Positions 45,548 to 54,478 of a stretch of DNA of 64,000 nucleotides are shown piece by piece. The translations under genes and the position numbers were made by a program. The notes below the pieces were generated by a model. That model saw nothing but the letters and a program-made list of their open reading frames with translations, was not told the DNA's origin and made no database searches. Position 1 is the stretch's first letter; each line of letters starts with the position of its first letter. Source of the DNA: JABFRG01 sp046351415 (GTDB lineage: Bacteria; Myxococcota_A; Polyangia; Polyangiales; Polyangiaceae); assembly GCA_046351415.1 (NCBI GenBank), contig JAXLYO010000018.1:35357-99356 (forward strand), written 5' to 3'.

Positions 45548-46756
45548 ATGGAATGTAGGTCCGTGGCGACGCTGTTCCTTCGCACGATGCGGTCCCTCGC
45601 TGCGGACCGGGTGGCTACGACCATTCGGGGTAGCATGATAGCTGCGCCCTTCCTCGTTGCCTGGTGCATTTGGGCCCGCTTCAGTACGGAGGATGCATAC
45701 GTCGCGTCGAAGGCAGCGCGCGTAGAATCGCGAGACCCGGTGCTTTCGGTCGAACTGCTCGAAGCAGGGCGCATCACGAAGAATAGCCTCGCCCTTGGAA
45801 AAGAAGTTCACGCTGGAGACATTCTGGTGGAACTCGATTCGACCCTGGAGTCCCAAAAGCTGAACGAGAACCTCACGCGAATCGCGGTACTGAAGGAGCG
45901 CATCCGAACCTTGCGCAAAGAGGCTGGGCTACAGGCCGACGTGCTCGAGTACCAAACCAAGATCTCGAGCGCACTCTCGTACGTGGCTGCGACGAGGACG
46001 CGGGCTGCCGCGCATTCGGTGGACCGTCGCAAGCAGCTCCTCAGCATTTCGGATCGACTCGAGCAAGAGCAGCTCGAATCGAAGGTCGACCACCTCACTG
46101 CACGAGCTCATGTACTCGAACAACAAGACGCTCTCGAGGCAGCGCGCGCGGAGGCAGCTCAATACGATATTGCACACCACTTGGAAGCACGGCGAAGCGC
46201 GCTTCAACTTGCGCAAGCAGAGCGCGTCGTAACCGAGATGGAGGGTGAGCTGGTCCTCACTGAAGCGCTCAACCGCTCTCTTCAGGCACTCGTCGATCGC
46301 CGCACGGTACGTGCGACGGCGAACGGAAAACTGGGAGACGTAGCGCCCCTGCAGATCGGAAGCACGGTCGTTCCGGGCAAGCCGCTCGCGACCATCATCC
46401 CTCTTGGGAATCTCCACGTGGTTGCTCAGCTCAATCCCAGCGACACCATTGGGCGCGTCAAACCGGCGCAGCAAGTTCGCCTTCGCTTCGAGGGTTTCCC
46501 CTGGACCGAGTTTGGCTTTGGGCGTGGAAGCGTCGAAACGGTGGCGAGCGAACCGCGTGACGGGACGGTGCGGGTGGAGATCGCCGTGGACCCGAACTCG
46601 GTTCCGCGAATCCCCTTGCAACACGGTCTCGTCGTGACCGCGGAAGTTCAAGTGGACCGGGCAAGTCCATGGACGCTTTTCCTACGTAGCCTAGGGACAG
46701 GTAGCGATCATCCGACGGCTGCCCCCAGCGCGACTTCTGAGCCAAAGCATCCATGA
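45548..46756 (+). CDS. HlyD-family membrane fusion protein of a peptide exporter, 402 aa
   Basis: Periplasmic adaptor for type I-like export. One membrane helix near residues 30-45 (MIAAPFLVAWCIWARF) is followed by the biotinyl-lipoyl strand EVHAGDILVELDSTLESQ. A long coiled coil (about residues 90-255) comes next. The second half of the barrel-sandwich (VRATANGKLGDVAPLQIGS) and the beta-barrel ATIIPLGNLHVVAQLNPSD then follow. It overlaps the C39 ABC transporter gene by four bases (ATGA) and so belongs to one operon with both transporters. The trio of adaptor and two ABC proteins is like that of NHLM bacteriocin systems. ATG at 45548 is used; a GTG at 45503 is an alternative. Confidence 0.88.
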   Translation: MECRSVATLFLRTMRSLAADRVATTIRGSMIAAPFLVAWCIWARFSTEDAYVASKAARVESRDPVLSVELLEAGRITKNSLALGKEVHAGDILVELDSTLESQKLNENLTRIAVLKERIRTLRKEAGLQADVLEYQTKISSALSYVAATRTRAAAHSVDRRKQLLSISDRLEQEQLESKVDHLTARAHVLEQQDALEAARAEAAQYDIAHHLEARRSALQLAQAERVVTEMEGELVLTEALNRSLQALVDRRTVRATANGKLGDVAPLQIGSTVVPGKPLATIIPLGNLHVVAQLNPSDTIGRVKPAQQVRLRFEGFPWTEFGFGRGSVETVASEPRDGTVRVEIAVDPNSVPRIPLQHGLVVTAEVQVDRASPWTLFLRSLGTGSDHPTAAPSATSEPKHP

Positions 46757-49536
46757 GCTGGAAGAGAAAACGCTTGGCGCCCGAGGTCATCCAGACTTCG
46801 GAGATGGACTGCGGCCCCGCCGCGTTGAAGTGTCTGTTGGAAGGCTTTGGTATCACCGCCAACTACCAGCAGCTTCGGGACCAGTGCGCGACGGACGTCG
46901 ACGGGACATCCCTCGGTGCACTCGGAAGCATCGCTCGTGAGATGGGTCTCGATGCGGACGGCATTCTCGTGCCACGCGATTCGCTCACGCTCGCGGAAGC
47001 TGATTGCCTCCCCGCGATCGCCGCGACGCGAAGTGGTGACGGACTCCATTTCATCGTCGTTTGGTCCGTGCACGGATCGTGGGTGCAGGTCATGGACCCC
47101 GCCGTTGGTCGCCGTTGGGTCCACCGGGATCGCCTGCTCGACGAGGTCGCAGCCCTGACGATCGGCATGCCTATCGAACATTGGCGCGAGTGGGCGGCTT
47201 CGTCCGACGGGATGGGTCCGCTCCGTGCGAAAATGGATACCCTCGGCGTCGGCGATCGCGCAGCAGACGAGCTGTTCGCGCGAGCCAACGCCGACCCCTC
47301 CTGGCACACGTTTGCTGCGCTCGACGCCGCGGTTCGTTTCGCCCGCGTCTTCATGTCGTCCGGAGGCCTGACGAAGGGTCCAAACGCCGCAACTTTTCTG
47401 AGCCGACTCTTGACGCCCGCGGTCGCGTGGCTCCAACACGGAAGTCAAGGTACGCCCCCGATCCCCTCGACTTTCTGGTCCTGCGCAAGGGACGACGAAG
47501 ACGACGAGACGATTCGCGTCACGGGCGCGATCCTTCTCTTCGCCCAAGGGCGCGGGAACAGAGCATCCGCCCCCCTCCGACTTTCCACTCGAGACCCCGC
47601 CGCGGAGGCGACGCTGGTCGAGGCCACCATGCTTCTACCGGGTCACAGCGCCGCGAGAGGGGCCGAGACAATGGAAGCGACGCGCTTCAGCGTCTGGAAG
47701 GGTGCCGTCCTACCCAAGGACTCGCTCGGACGCCTCCAGCGCGGCGAGTTCAATGCCGCGACGTTCCTATGGGAGACGATGCAGCTCGACGCGGGATGGC
47801 TCGTTTACGTTATTTTTCCCCTTTGCGTCTTGTGTGCGGTCATCGGCGTTTGCGACGCGATGCTCATGCGGGCACTGACGGATATCTTCGCGCGTTTCGC
47901 GCTTTCGTCGCAGAGGGCGCTCGTCCTTTCGTCGATGGCAATCTTCTTCTTCATTGCCATGCTCTTCGAAGCAACGCGGACGCTGCTCGTGCGGCGTCTC
48001 GGGCGTGGACTCGAGACGCGTTTGCGGGTCGCGTTCGCCGAGAAGCTACCGCGCCTCGAAGACCGGTACTTGCGAACACGCCCAACATCAGACCTCGCCT
48101 CGCGCGCGCACCTCCTGCAGCTCCTACGCGATGTCCCCTCGCTGCTCTCGAATTCGCTGACGAACGTCGCAAACTTGGTGCTCACCGGCGCGATCCTGGT
48201 CTTCATCGCACCTTCGCTCTGGTGGCTCATCTTGTTGTCAGCCGCCCTGTCCATGCTCGTGCCGTTCGTGGGCTACCGCACGCTCGATGAACAATCCGGC
48301 AAGGTCGCAGTCCAGGCGGGCTCTTTGTTCCGATTCTACCTGGATGCTCTCCTTGGTGCGATGCCGGTGCGCGTACATGGGGCGGAGCGGGTCGTACGGC
48401 GGCAGCACGAGTCGCTCCTTGCGGACTGGTCCCGGTCGAACCTGGCGCTGCAGAAGAAGTCTGCCGGACTCGATTCGATCGTCTCGGCGTTCAGTGTGGT
48501 CCTTTGTGGGGCGCTGATATGGCGATTTCTCGCGAACCACGGCGATCTTCGCGCGCTTCTCATGGTGACCTTCCTCGGGCAGCGACTCCCGACATTCGCA
48601 CAGGGACTGCTCGACGTGGCCTCGAGCTATACGACTCTGCAACACCACGCCAAGCGCATCTTCGAACCTCTGACTGCAGCAGAGGTCGAGGTAGACACGC
48701 GCGTCAAGCGAGGCGACGACGGCGGCGGAGTCCGAATCGTCTTTCAGGACGCCACCGTCGCCACGAGCGGTCGGACGCTGCTCGAACGCATCAGCTTGAG
48801 CATCGCCCCCGGGGAACACGTGGCCATCGTCGGGGCCTCGGGGGCTGGCAAATCGACCTTGCTCAGCGTGCTCTTGGGCTGGCTGCGACCACGAACAGGT
48901 CGAGTCATCGTCGATGGCCGCATTCTCGACGAGCCGGAAGTGGTCCAGCTGCGCAAGCGGACGGCCTGGGTGGACCCAGCGATCACCATCTGGAACGCCA
49001 CGCTTCTACAGAACGTTGCGTACGGATCCGAACAGCAAATTCGAAACGTTCCACATGTTCTCGAGCAGGCTGACCTGCTCGAACTGCTCGAGCGGAACCC
49101 CGACGGTCTCCTCGCAGACGTAGGTGAGGCTGGCGCGAAGCTTTCGGGCGGTCAAGGGCAGCGGGTTCGACTTGCCCGCGCGATGATGCGAGCCGACGCA
49201 CGGCTGGTTCTTCTGGACGAACCATTTCGCGGCCTCGAACGAGATCGTCGCCGTGAGCTCATGAGTCGCGCACGTAAGCTCTGGGAGCGCTCCACCGTCC
49301 TCGCGGTGAGTCACGATGTTTCGGACACCGTGTATTTCGATCGAGTCATCGTGATCGCCGACGGGCGTGTGGTGGAAGACGCAGCCCCCCAAACGCTGCT
49401 CGCAGCAAGCGAGTCCGTCTATCGCAAGCTCTTCGACGGAGACGAAGCGCTGCGGTCGGGTCTCTGGAGCGAGCATGCGTGGACGCGACTTCGACTCGAA
49501 GATGGACGGCTCAGCGCACTCACGGAGGCGTCTTGA
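46753..49536 (+). CDS. peptidase C39-containing ABC transporter, 927 aa
   Basis: A maturation-and-export protein. Residues ~1-135 form a cysteine peptidase of family C39, which cuts after double glycine. The oxyanion Gln and catalytic Cys are in IQTSEMDCGPAALKCLL, the His in GDGLHFIVVWSV and the Asp in WVQVMDPAVGRR. An unusual ~200-residue linker (about 140-340) separates it from the membrane domain (about 345-620). The ATPase domain has Walker A GASGAGKSTLLSV near residue 695, signature LSGGQGQRVRLARAM, Walker B ARLVLLDEPFRGL and H-loop AVSHD. The substrate is probably the double-Gly precursor encoded at 55674-55868. Overlaps both neighbours by four bases. Confidence 0.92.
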   Translation: MSWKRKRLAPEVIQTSEMDCGPAALKCLLEGFGITANYQQLRDQCATDVDGTSLGALGSIAREMGLDADGILVPRDSLTLAEADCLPAIAATRSGDGLHFIVVWSVHGSWVQVMDPAVGRRWVHRDRLLDEVAALTIGMPIEHWREWAASSDGMGPLRAKMDTLGVGDRAADELFARANADPSWHTFAALDAAVRFARVFMSSGGLTKGPNAATFLSRLLTPAVAWLQHGSQGTPPIPSTFWSCARDDEDDETIRVTGAILLFAQGRGNRASAPLRLSTRDPAAEATLVEATMLLPGHSAARGAETMEATRFSVWKGAVLPKDSLGRLQRGEFNAATFLWETMQLDAGWLVYVIFPLCVLCAVIGVCDAMLMRALTDIFARFALSSQRALVLSSMAIFFFIAMLFEATRTLLVRRLGRGLETRLRVAFAEKLPRLEDRYLRTRPTSDLASRAHLLQLLRDVPSLLSNSLTNVANLVLTGAILVFIAPSLWWLILLSAALSMLVPFVGYRTLDEQSGKVAVQAGSLFRFYLDALLGAMPVRVHGAERVVRRQHESLLADWSRSNLALQKKSAGLDSIVSAFSVVLCGALIWRFLANHGDLRALLMVTFLGQRLPTFAQGLLDVASSYTTLQHHAKRIFEPLTAAEVEVDTRVKRGDDGGGVRIVFQDATVATSGRTLLERISLSIAPGEHVAIVGASGAGKSTLLSVLLGWLRPRTGRVIVDGRILDEPEVVQLRKRTAWVDPAITIWNATLLQNVAYGSEQQIRNVPHVLEQADLLELLERNPDGLLADVGEAGAKLSGGQGQRVRLARAMMRADARLVLLDEPFRGLERDRRRELMSRARKLWERSTVLAVSHDVSDTVYFDRVIVIADGRVVEDAAPQTLLAASESVYRKLFDGDEALRSGLWSEHAWTRLRLEDGRLSALTEAS

Positions 49537-51671
49537 CCTTCCCTTTGAGCGAGGCACTCGTCGCCGCGTCCTTTCGTCAGAATCAGGGGGCCCTCGCCCT
49601 GGCTTCTCTATCGAAGCGCTTCGGACATAGCGCAAGCGTCGACTTGCTCGCCCCCAGCGGGGAGGTCTTCGAAAGTGACGAGTCGGTGGCGGAGTGGCTC
49701 AACGCGGCTGCGACCTCGCTCAAAGTCGAGATCGAATCCGTTTCCACCAAGTATGCCGATGCGGAAGGGCTACTCCGATCCTGCGGCCCCGCCATCCTGC
49801 GCGTTCGCGACGGCCAAACCGAACGCTACCTTGCCGTCGTTCGAGCAACGAGGCGTGGGGTGCGGGTGGCAACTCCGTCCGGACGCACTGCTGTACTCGA
49901 CTTCGACGAAGTCCTGAACGCGGCCATGCAACCCATCACCGAGTGGGCGTTTCCCCTTCTGGACGGCTGGCTGGAAGCAGCGAGCGTTCCGCCTTCCGAG
50001 CGTCCCCGCCTCCGCGATCGCCTCCTCCGACAGCAACTCGGCGGACAGGTCGCAACCGTAGGATGGATCGTACGCCTTCCTCCTTCCGCGCCGGTGTTCG
50101 CTCAGCTCCGACACGACGGGGCTCTCGCGGGGGCCGGCTTGTATGGCTTGTGCATGCTTCTCGAGCTGCTCTTCGGCTACGGGGCGTGGCTCGTACTCGG
50201 CCGCGGGGCAACCTTCGGTGGCATGACCATGAGTGCCCTCGCTGGGTGGTTCTTGTTGACACTGACCACGCTTCCCTTGCACTACGCGATGCACGTTGTC
50301 TCCGCTGACTTGAGCGTCCGAACCAGCGCCGTCCTGAAGCGGCGTCTGCTCGCCGGCGCCATTGCAATGGATCCCTCCAAAGTACGGGAGCTTGGCGCCG
50401 GGCGCGTCCTCGCGATCGTGAGCGAGTCGCAGAACCTCGATTCGAGCGGCATTGGTGCGCTCCTCTCGCTCGGGTCGGCAGCGGTCACGCTCATCGCCGC
50501 AGCCCTGGTCTTGTCTCGCGGCATTGGTGGCATGACCCACGTGATCGCCCTCGTTGCCTGGATCGTCGTCGTGTCCATCGCAACGGTGGCAAGTGCGCGC
50601 CGCACGTCGAAGCTCACGGAGCATCGAGTCACCATGACGCAGTCGCTCGTGGAACGCCTCTTGGGGCACAGGACTCGGCTGGTCCAGCAGTCAGAGCGAC
50701 TTCGTCATACAGCGGAAGACGAGGAGCTCGATCAGTATATCGAAGGCAACAAGGCGACGGATTCGCTCGCGGCACTTCTCGAGGCGCTCCCGTCACGCGG
50801 GTGGTTGACCCTTGGGTTCTTGTCGCTCGTTCCGCTGCTCCTGGGCGAGCCCGCCGACGCGAGCAGACTCCTTGTGACGATCGGAGGGTTGCTCGCCGCG
50901 CAGGTGGGGTTCTCTTCCTTGATTGCTTCCTGGTCGAGCGCCGCTCGATTCTGGATGGCGTGGTCCGTCGTGCGCCCCTTGTTCCGCGCTGGTGCGGCCG
51001 CGCCACACGCAGGGCTCCCCGCTCTTTCGGTCGCTCCCAAAGCCGTCGCTCCCCACGAAGAGGAAGTCATCAAGGTACTGCGCGCTTCCTACAGCTATTC
51101 CGCTCGTTCTGGGCCCGTCCTTCGCGACGTGAGCCTGACGATCCGCAACGGAGATCGCCTGCTGCTCGAAGGTCCCTCTGGCGGCGGCAAGTCTACATTC
51201 GTGAACATGCTGGCCGGCATCCGCTCCCCGGATGCTGGCGTACTGCTCTTGCGTGGATTCGATCTTCGCTCGCTCGGAAGTGCGGGGTGGCGCAAACAGG
51301 TAGCAAGTGCACCTCAATTTCAGGAAAACCACGTCTTCACCGGCACCCTCGCTTTCAACCTCTTGCTCGGACGTAACTGGCCCGCCACGATCGAAGACCT
51401 CCAGGCCGCCAATGAAGTCTGCGTCGATCTGGGACTCGAGGCGCTTCTCAAGAAGATGCCGTCAGGGCTCGATCAGCAGCTCGGTGAAACGGGCTGGCAG
51501 CTGTCGCACGGAGAGAGAAGTCGGATCTTTCTCGCGCGCGCGCTTCTCCAGAACCCTTCCCTGCTCTTGCTCGACGAAACCTTCGGGGCGCTCGACCCGC
51601 TCACCATGCGACAGTGCATGGAGGTCGTCCTCGCTCGAAGCAATGCCGTGCTCGTCATCGCCCACCCGTAA
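49533..51671 (+). CDS. second ABC transporter of the peptide exporter, with degenerate N-terminal domain, 712 aa
   Basis: TTG at 49533 overlaps the previous stop (TTGA) behind a GGAGG site. Residues ~1-200 resemble a decayed C39 peptidase: LRSCGPAILRVRD and RYLAVVRATRRGVRVATPSG echo the fold, but catalytic His and Asp are not in place. A membrane domain covers ~210-480. The ATPase has Walker A LEGPSGGGKSTFVNML (near residue 546), an altered signature LSHGERSRIFLARAL and Walker B SLLLLDETFGALDP. The chain stops right after the H-loop, VLVIAHP, so the usual last 25-40 residues are missing. Its stop is five bases from the stop of the convergent lanB. Probably pairs with the C39 transporter, as ABC2 does in NHLM systems. 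Confidence 0.88.
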   Translation: MTFPLSEALVAASFRQNQGALALASLSKRFGHSASVDLLAPSGEVFESDESVAEWLNAAATSLKVEIESVSTKYADAEGLLRSCGPAILRVRDGQTERYLAVVRATRRGVRVATPSGRTAVLDFDEVLNAAMQPITEWAFPLLDGWLEAASVPPSERPRLRDRLLRQQLGGQVATVGWIVRLPPSAPVFAQLRHDGALAGAGLYGLCMLLELLFGYGAWLVLGRGATFGGMTMSALAGWFLLTLTTLPLHYAMHVVSADLSVRTSAVLKRRLLAGAIAMDPSKVRELGAGRVLAIVSESQNLDSSGIGALLSLGSAAVTLIAAALVLSRGIGGMTHVIALVAWIVVVSIATVASARRTSKLTEHRVTMTQSLVERLLGHRTRLVQQSERLRHTAEDEELDQYIEGNKATDSLAALLEALPSRGWLTLGFLSLVPLLLGEPADASRLLVTIGGLLAAQVGFSSLIASWSSAARFWMAWSVVRPLFRAGAAAPHAGLPALSVAPKAVAPHEEEVIKVLRASYSYSARSGPVLRDVSLTIRNGDRLLLEGPSGGGKSTFVNMLAGIRSPDAGVLLLRGFDLRSLGSAGWRKQVASAPQFQENHVFTGTLAFNLLLGRNWPATIEDLQAANEVCVDLGLEALLKKMPSGLDQQLGETGWQLSHGERSRIFLARALLQNPSLLLLDETFGALDPLTMRQCMEVVLARSNAVLVIAHP

Positions 51672-51676
51672 AGGCT

Positions 51677-54478
51677 CTACTCCAACGCGCGAGCGCGAAC
51701 GGGAAAGCCGGTCGTCGCGACGAGGCGCTCGATGATCCGGTAAGCGTAGAAGCATGCTCGGGCTTCCATGAGGCGGTTGTCCTCCAAATGGAGGCGAGCC
51801 CCGGTCATGTGAATGAGCTCCGGAAGCATTTGCCTCGCGCGGTCTTTGTCTGCCTCATTCGAAATCCCTTCGAGCCCTTCGCGCCGCTGCCGGAGAGCTT
51901 CGGACAGGGCATCGTCGGGCGGATTCTGGAGGCGCTCGAGAAGCGCAGGCGCGTCATCACGATAGCCGGCCGAAATCGACTTTCGTTCCTCATCTTCCGA
52001 ATCAAACTCTGAAATGAGCTGACCAAATCGTGTCCGAAGCATGGCGATGATGTGCTTCACCTCCACGCTCGCGGCGAATAGCTCGACGAACTGGATGATG
52101 CAGAGCACGTATAGCTGGAGGCGCTCGATGGCCTTGGGTGCACATCGTGTCACGACCGCGAACAAGGCCATCGAATCGACGACAAATACTCTTTCTGCCA
52201 CTTCGATGCCTGACCTACCCCCATATCGATCCCATTCGCGAAGGTAGGGTTCGACCAAGAATCGGCGGCACAAGCCGAGGGAATAGACTTCATTTCCCAG
52301 CTTGAATAGCTCGGTCGGCACCGTGTCGTCCGAGCCGGACTCACGCACGCGAATGCGCAGATCGACCTCGCCCGCGGCGCCCAGTTGTACGTAGAACCAG
52401 TCGCGCGTTTCGAAGACGTCGCACGCTCCGAAGCGACGCAGAATGGCTGTTACGCGTTCCGTCGTCGTCGCGAGCTTCAACGTGGCAAACGGGCCGCGAT
52501 GCCCAAAGCCCACGCTAGACGATTCGGGCTCGTGATTGCCCGACGATTCGAACGGTGACGCACTCGCTGCAGACTTTGGCGACTGGCGCTCGACGGCAAT
52601 CGGTACGAGCAACCGTGCCGCGTGTCCGCGACCATCGACCTCGACCCCGTCGAGGTCCAGATGCTCTTTGATGGTGACGGGCTTCCCGAGCCCCCACGCT
52701 TTGACGATGTCGCCAAGAGCGGCACCATCCTCTCGCAGATCGAGAGTCACCGGCTCGGCCTCTCCCACCGCAACGAGGGGACCAAAGTCGTTCTCTTCGA
52801 GCAGAGTGCGCAACGCTCGCGCTGTGCACTGCTCGCGCTTGCGTTGGGGAAGGTCGATGCGCCGGCGCGAGAGCACGTGCTCTCCGCATGTCACCCTCGG
52901 TGCGACGAGCCACCCATTCGTGGCGGCATGGTAGGGCAATTCGATCGAGGTATCTGCGTAGCGTTCGAGCGCAAGAAGCGTGACGAGAGGGTGAAGCGCG
53001 TCGTGACTCAGATTCAGAGGAGACGAGAGCGCAATACGAACGGGCTTCGACGTAGCAGCCAACCGAAATCGAAGACGACGCCCTTCCGCCGTCACGTGGA
53101 CGTCCTCGAGACGCAAGGATCGTGATTCGTCACGGCCGCGCCCGCAAAAATCGAGGGTTCGAAGACCCCGCGCCGCCGCGTCAGCTATCTCTGCGAGGTT
53201 ACCGGCGCCAGCGTAGGCAAGCACGATTTCCTCTGCTTCCGCCTTGCCTTCGTCGTCACCGTGCACGAGAGACGACAAACGCCTGTCTAGCTCGGGCAAC
53301 AAGCGTGCGTACCGTCCGAGAAAGTCTCGCGGGGCATAATTCACGAACTCGACGTCGACCAGACGGCTCCCGGCCCAGCCGAAGTACAAGAGCCCTTCCC
53401 AAGGAAGCGGCTCCTTGTCGGGGAGCGAAAGGGTCGAAAGGTCGAGCGGCGTATTCGTTCGCAGCGCGCGCTCCCCCTGCAGTCGAAGCTCCGCCATCAA
53501 GGCCGAGTCCCAAGGCTCTGGCCGAGTCACGGATGGAGCCTGCGAGAGCGCCCAGGAGAAGCGCTCCAGTTCTGCGAGGCTTACCCACCGTCCGTCGAGC
53601 CAGTCCGCGAGGCGAGCTGCAACCGGATCGACCAAGTGTCGCACGCGCGCGTGACGCAGCGCCGCGAGGGCCACGGTCCGGAGAGCCCCTTCCGTTGCGG
53701 CTGCAGGAAAAGCGATCTGCCCCGTGAACGCACATGACGCTCGAAGCGGGATCGTCTGCTCGTTCGGCAGCTGGGACGCGATCTCGGTAACGCGTTCCCC
53801 CACCAAGCGCGCGCTGTCCCCGACGAGCGATTGAAGCGGGGTAGTCTTGGCGCTCCACGCATCTTCGTTCTCGACAACGACAGCATGTTGCTCGCCAAGG
53901 ACCCCAGTGCGCTTCAGGGTTTCGCGGAGTTCTTCCGCATCCTCATCGGGGATCTCGAGCTCCTGGAGGCGACGATCGAGGGCATCTATCGTGAAGGAAC
54001 CGCCGCGAAGTACGTCTCGGAGCTCTTCAGGAATCGTAACGGATGCGACCTGCTGATGCGACGCCCCTCGCTTCACGACGACGCCCCCCAGTGCGAACGG
54101 AACAAAGCCGCTCGACAATCGAAGCCCCGCTGGCGGCTCGATGGGCAAGACACTCGCGCTCGGGCGAAGCTCGGCGATGGCATCCGCGAACGAAAGTCCG
54201 GAAGGCCCATCTGCAGCCCGAGTACACAGGGCCACCGCGCCGAAGAATCCGTGAGGCTCGCTGCGTTGGGCGACTCTAGCCTCGTAGAGGGCAAGCGACG
54301 AAGGCCAACTCGCGCGCGGCTGCTCGACGAGTGGTACGAGGCGCGACCAAGCGCGCGTGTGGTAAAGCGAAAGCTTGAAGCGCGCGCGAAGCTCGGCCGG
54401 CGCACTCTCGTAGGCGAACGCTTTGGGAAACAGCGAAAGGCGTGCAAGCGCCCAAGGCGCAACTCGAACGGAAGTCAC
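51677..54478 (-). CDS. lanB: class I lanthipeptide dehydratase (LanB), 933 aa
   Basis: Dehydrates Ser/Thr of the precursor by tRNA-dependent glutamylation and elimination, as known for the family. The GTG at 54478 overlaps the lanC stop (GTGA) and gives VTSVRVAPWALARLSLF as N-terminus, typical of LanB proteins. The N-terminal glutamylation part runs to about residue 650 (e.g. VEFVNYAPRDFLGRYARLL). From about residue 665 it has the elimination domain of the thiopeptide/SpaB-C type: DWFYVQLGAAGEVDLRIRVR, PTELFKLGNEVYSLGL, and REWDRYGGRSGIEVAERVF. Length is close to NisB. It is the last gene of the precursor-lanC-lanB unit. Confidence 0.92.
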   Translation of the reverse strand: MTSVRVAPWALARLSLFPKAFAYESAPAELRARFKLSLYHTRAWSRLVPLVEQPRASWPSSLALYEARVAQRSEPHGFFGAVALCTRAADGPSGLSFADAIAELRPSASVLPIEPPAGLRLSSGFVPFALGGVVVKRGASHQQVASVTIPEELRDVLRGGSFTIDALDRRLQELEIPDEDAEELRETLKRTGVLGEQHAVVVENEDAWSAKTTPLQSLVGDSARLVGERVTEIASQLPNEQTIPLRASCAFTGQIAFPAAATEGALRTVALAALRHARVRHLVDPVAARLADWLDGRWVSLAELERFSWALSQAPSVTRPEPWDSALMAELRLQGERALRTNTPLDLSTLSLPDKEPLPWEGLLYFGWAGSRLVDVEFVNYAPRDFLGRYARLLPELDRRLSSLVHGDDEGKAEAEEIVLAYAGAGNLAEIADAAARGLRTLDFCGRGRDESRSLRLEDVHVTAEGRRLRFRLAATSKPVRIALSSPLNLSHDALHPLVTLLALERYADTSIELPYHAATNGWLVAPRVTCGEHVLSRRRIDLPQRKREQCTARALRTLLEENDFGPLVAVGEAEPVTLDLREDGAALGDIVKAWGLGKPVTIKEHLDLDGVEVDGRGHAARLLVPIAVERQSPKSAASASPFESSGNHEPESSSVGFGHRGPFATLKLATTTERVTAILRRFGACDVFETRDWFYVQLGAAGEVDLRIRVRESGSDDTVPTELFKLGNEVYSLGLCRRFLVEPYLREWDRYGGRSGIEVAERVFVVDSMALFAVVTRCAPKAIERLQLYVLCIIQFVELFAASVEVKHIIAMLRTRFGQLISEFDSEDEERKSISAGYRDDAPALLERLQNPPDDALSEALRQRREGLEGISNEADKDRARQMLPELIHMTGARLHLEDNRLMEARACFYAYRIIERLVATTGFPVRARALE

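Noticed and set aside
51614..52012. Plus-strand continuation of the second ABC transporter by frameshift
   Set aside because: The alternative frames after 51671 give no ATPase-like C-terminus, so a simple frameshift does not restore the protein.
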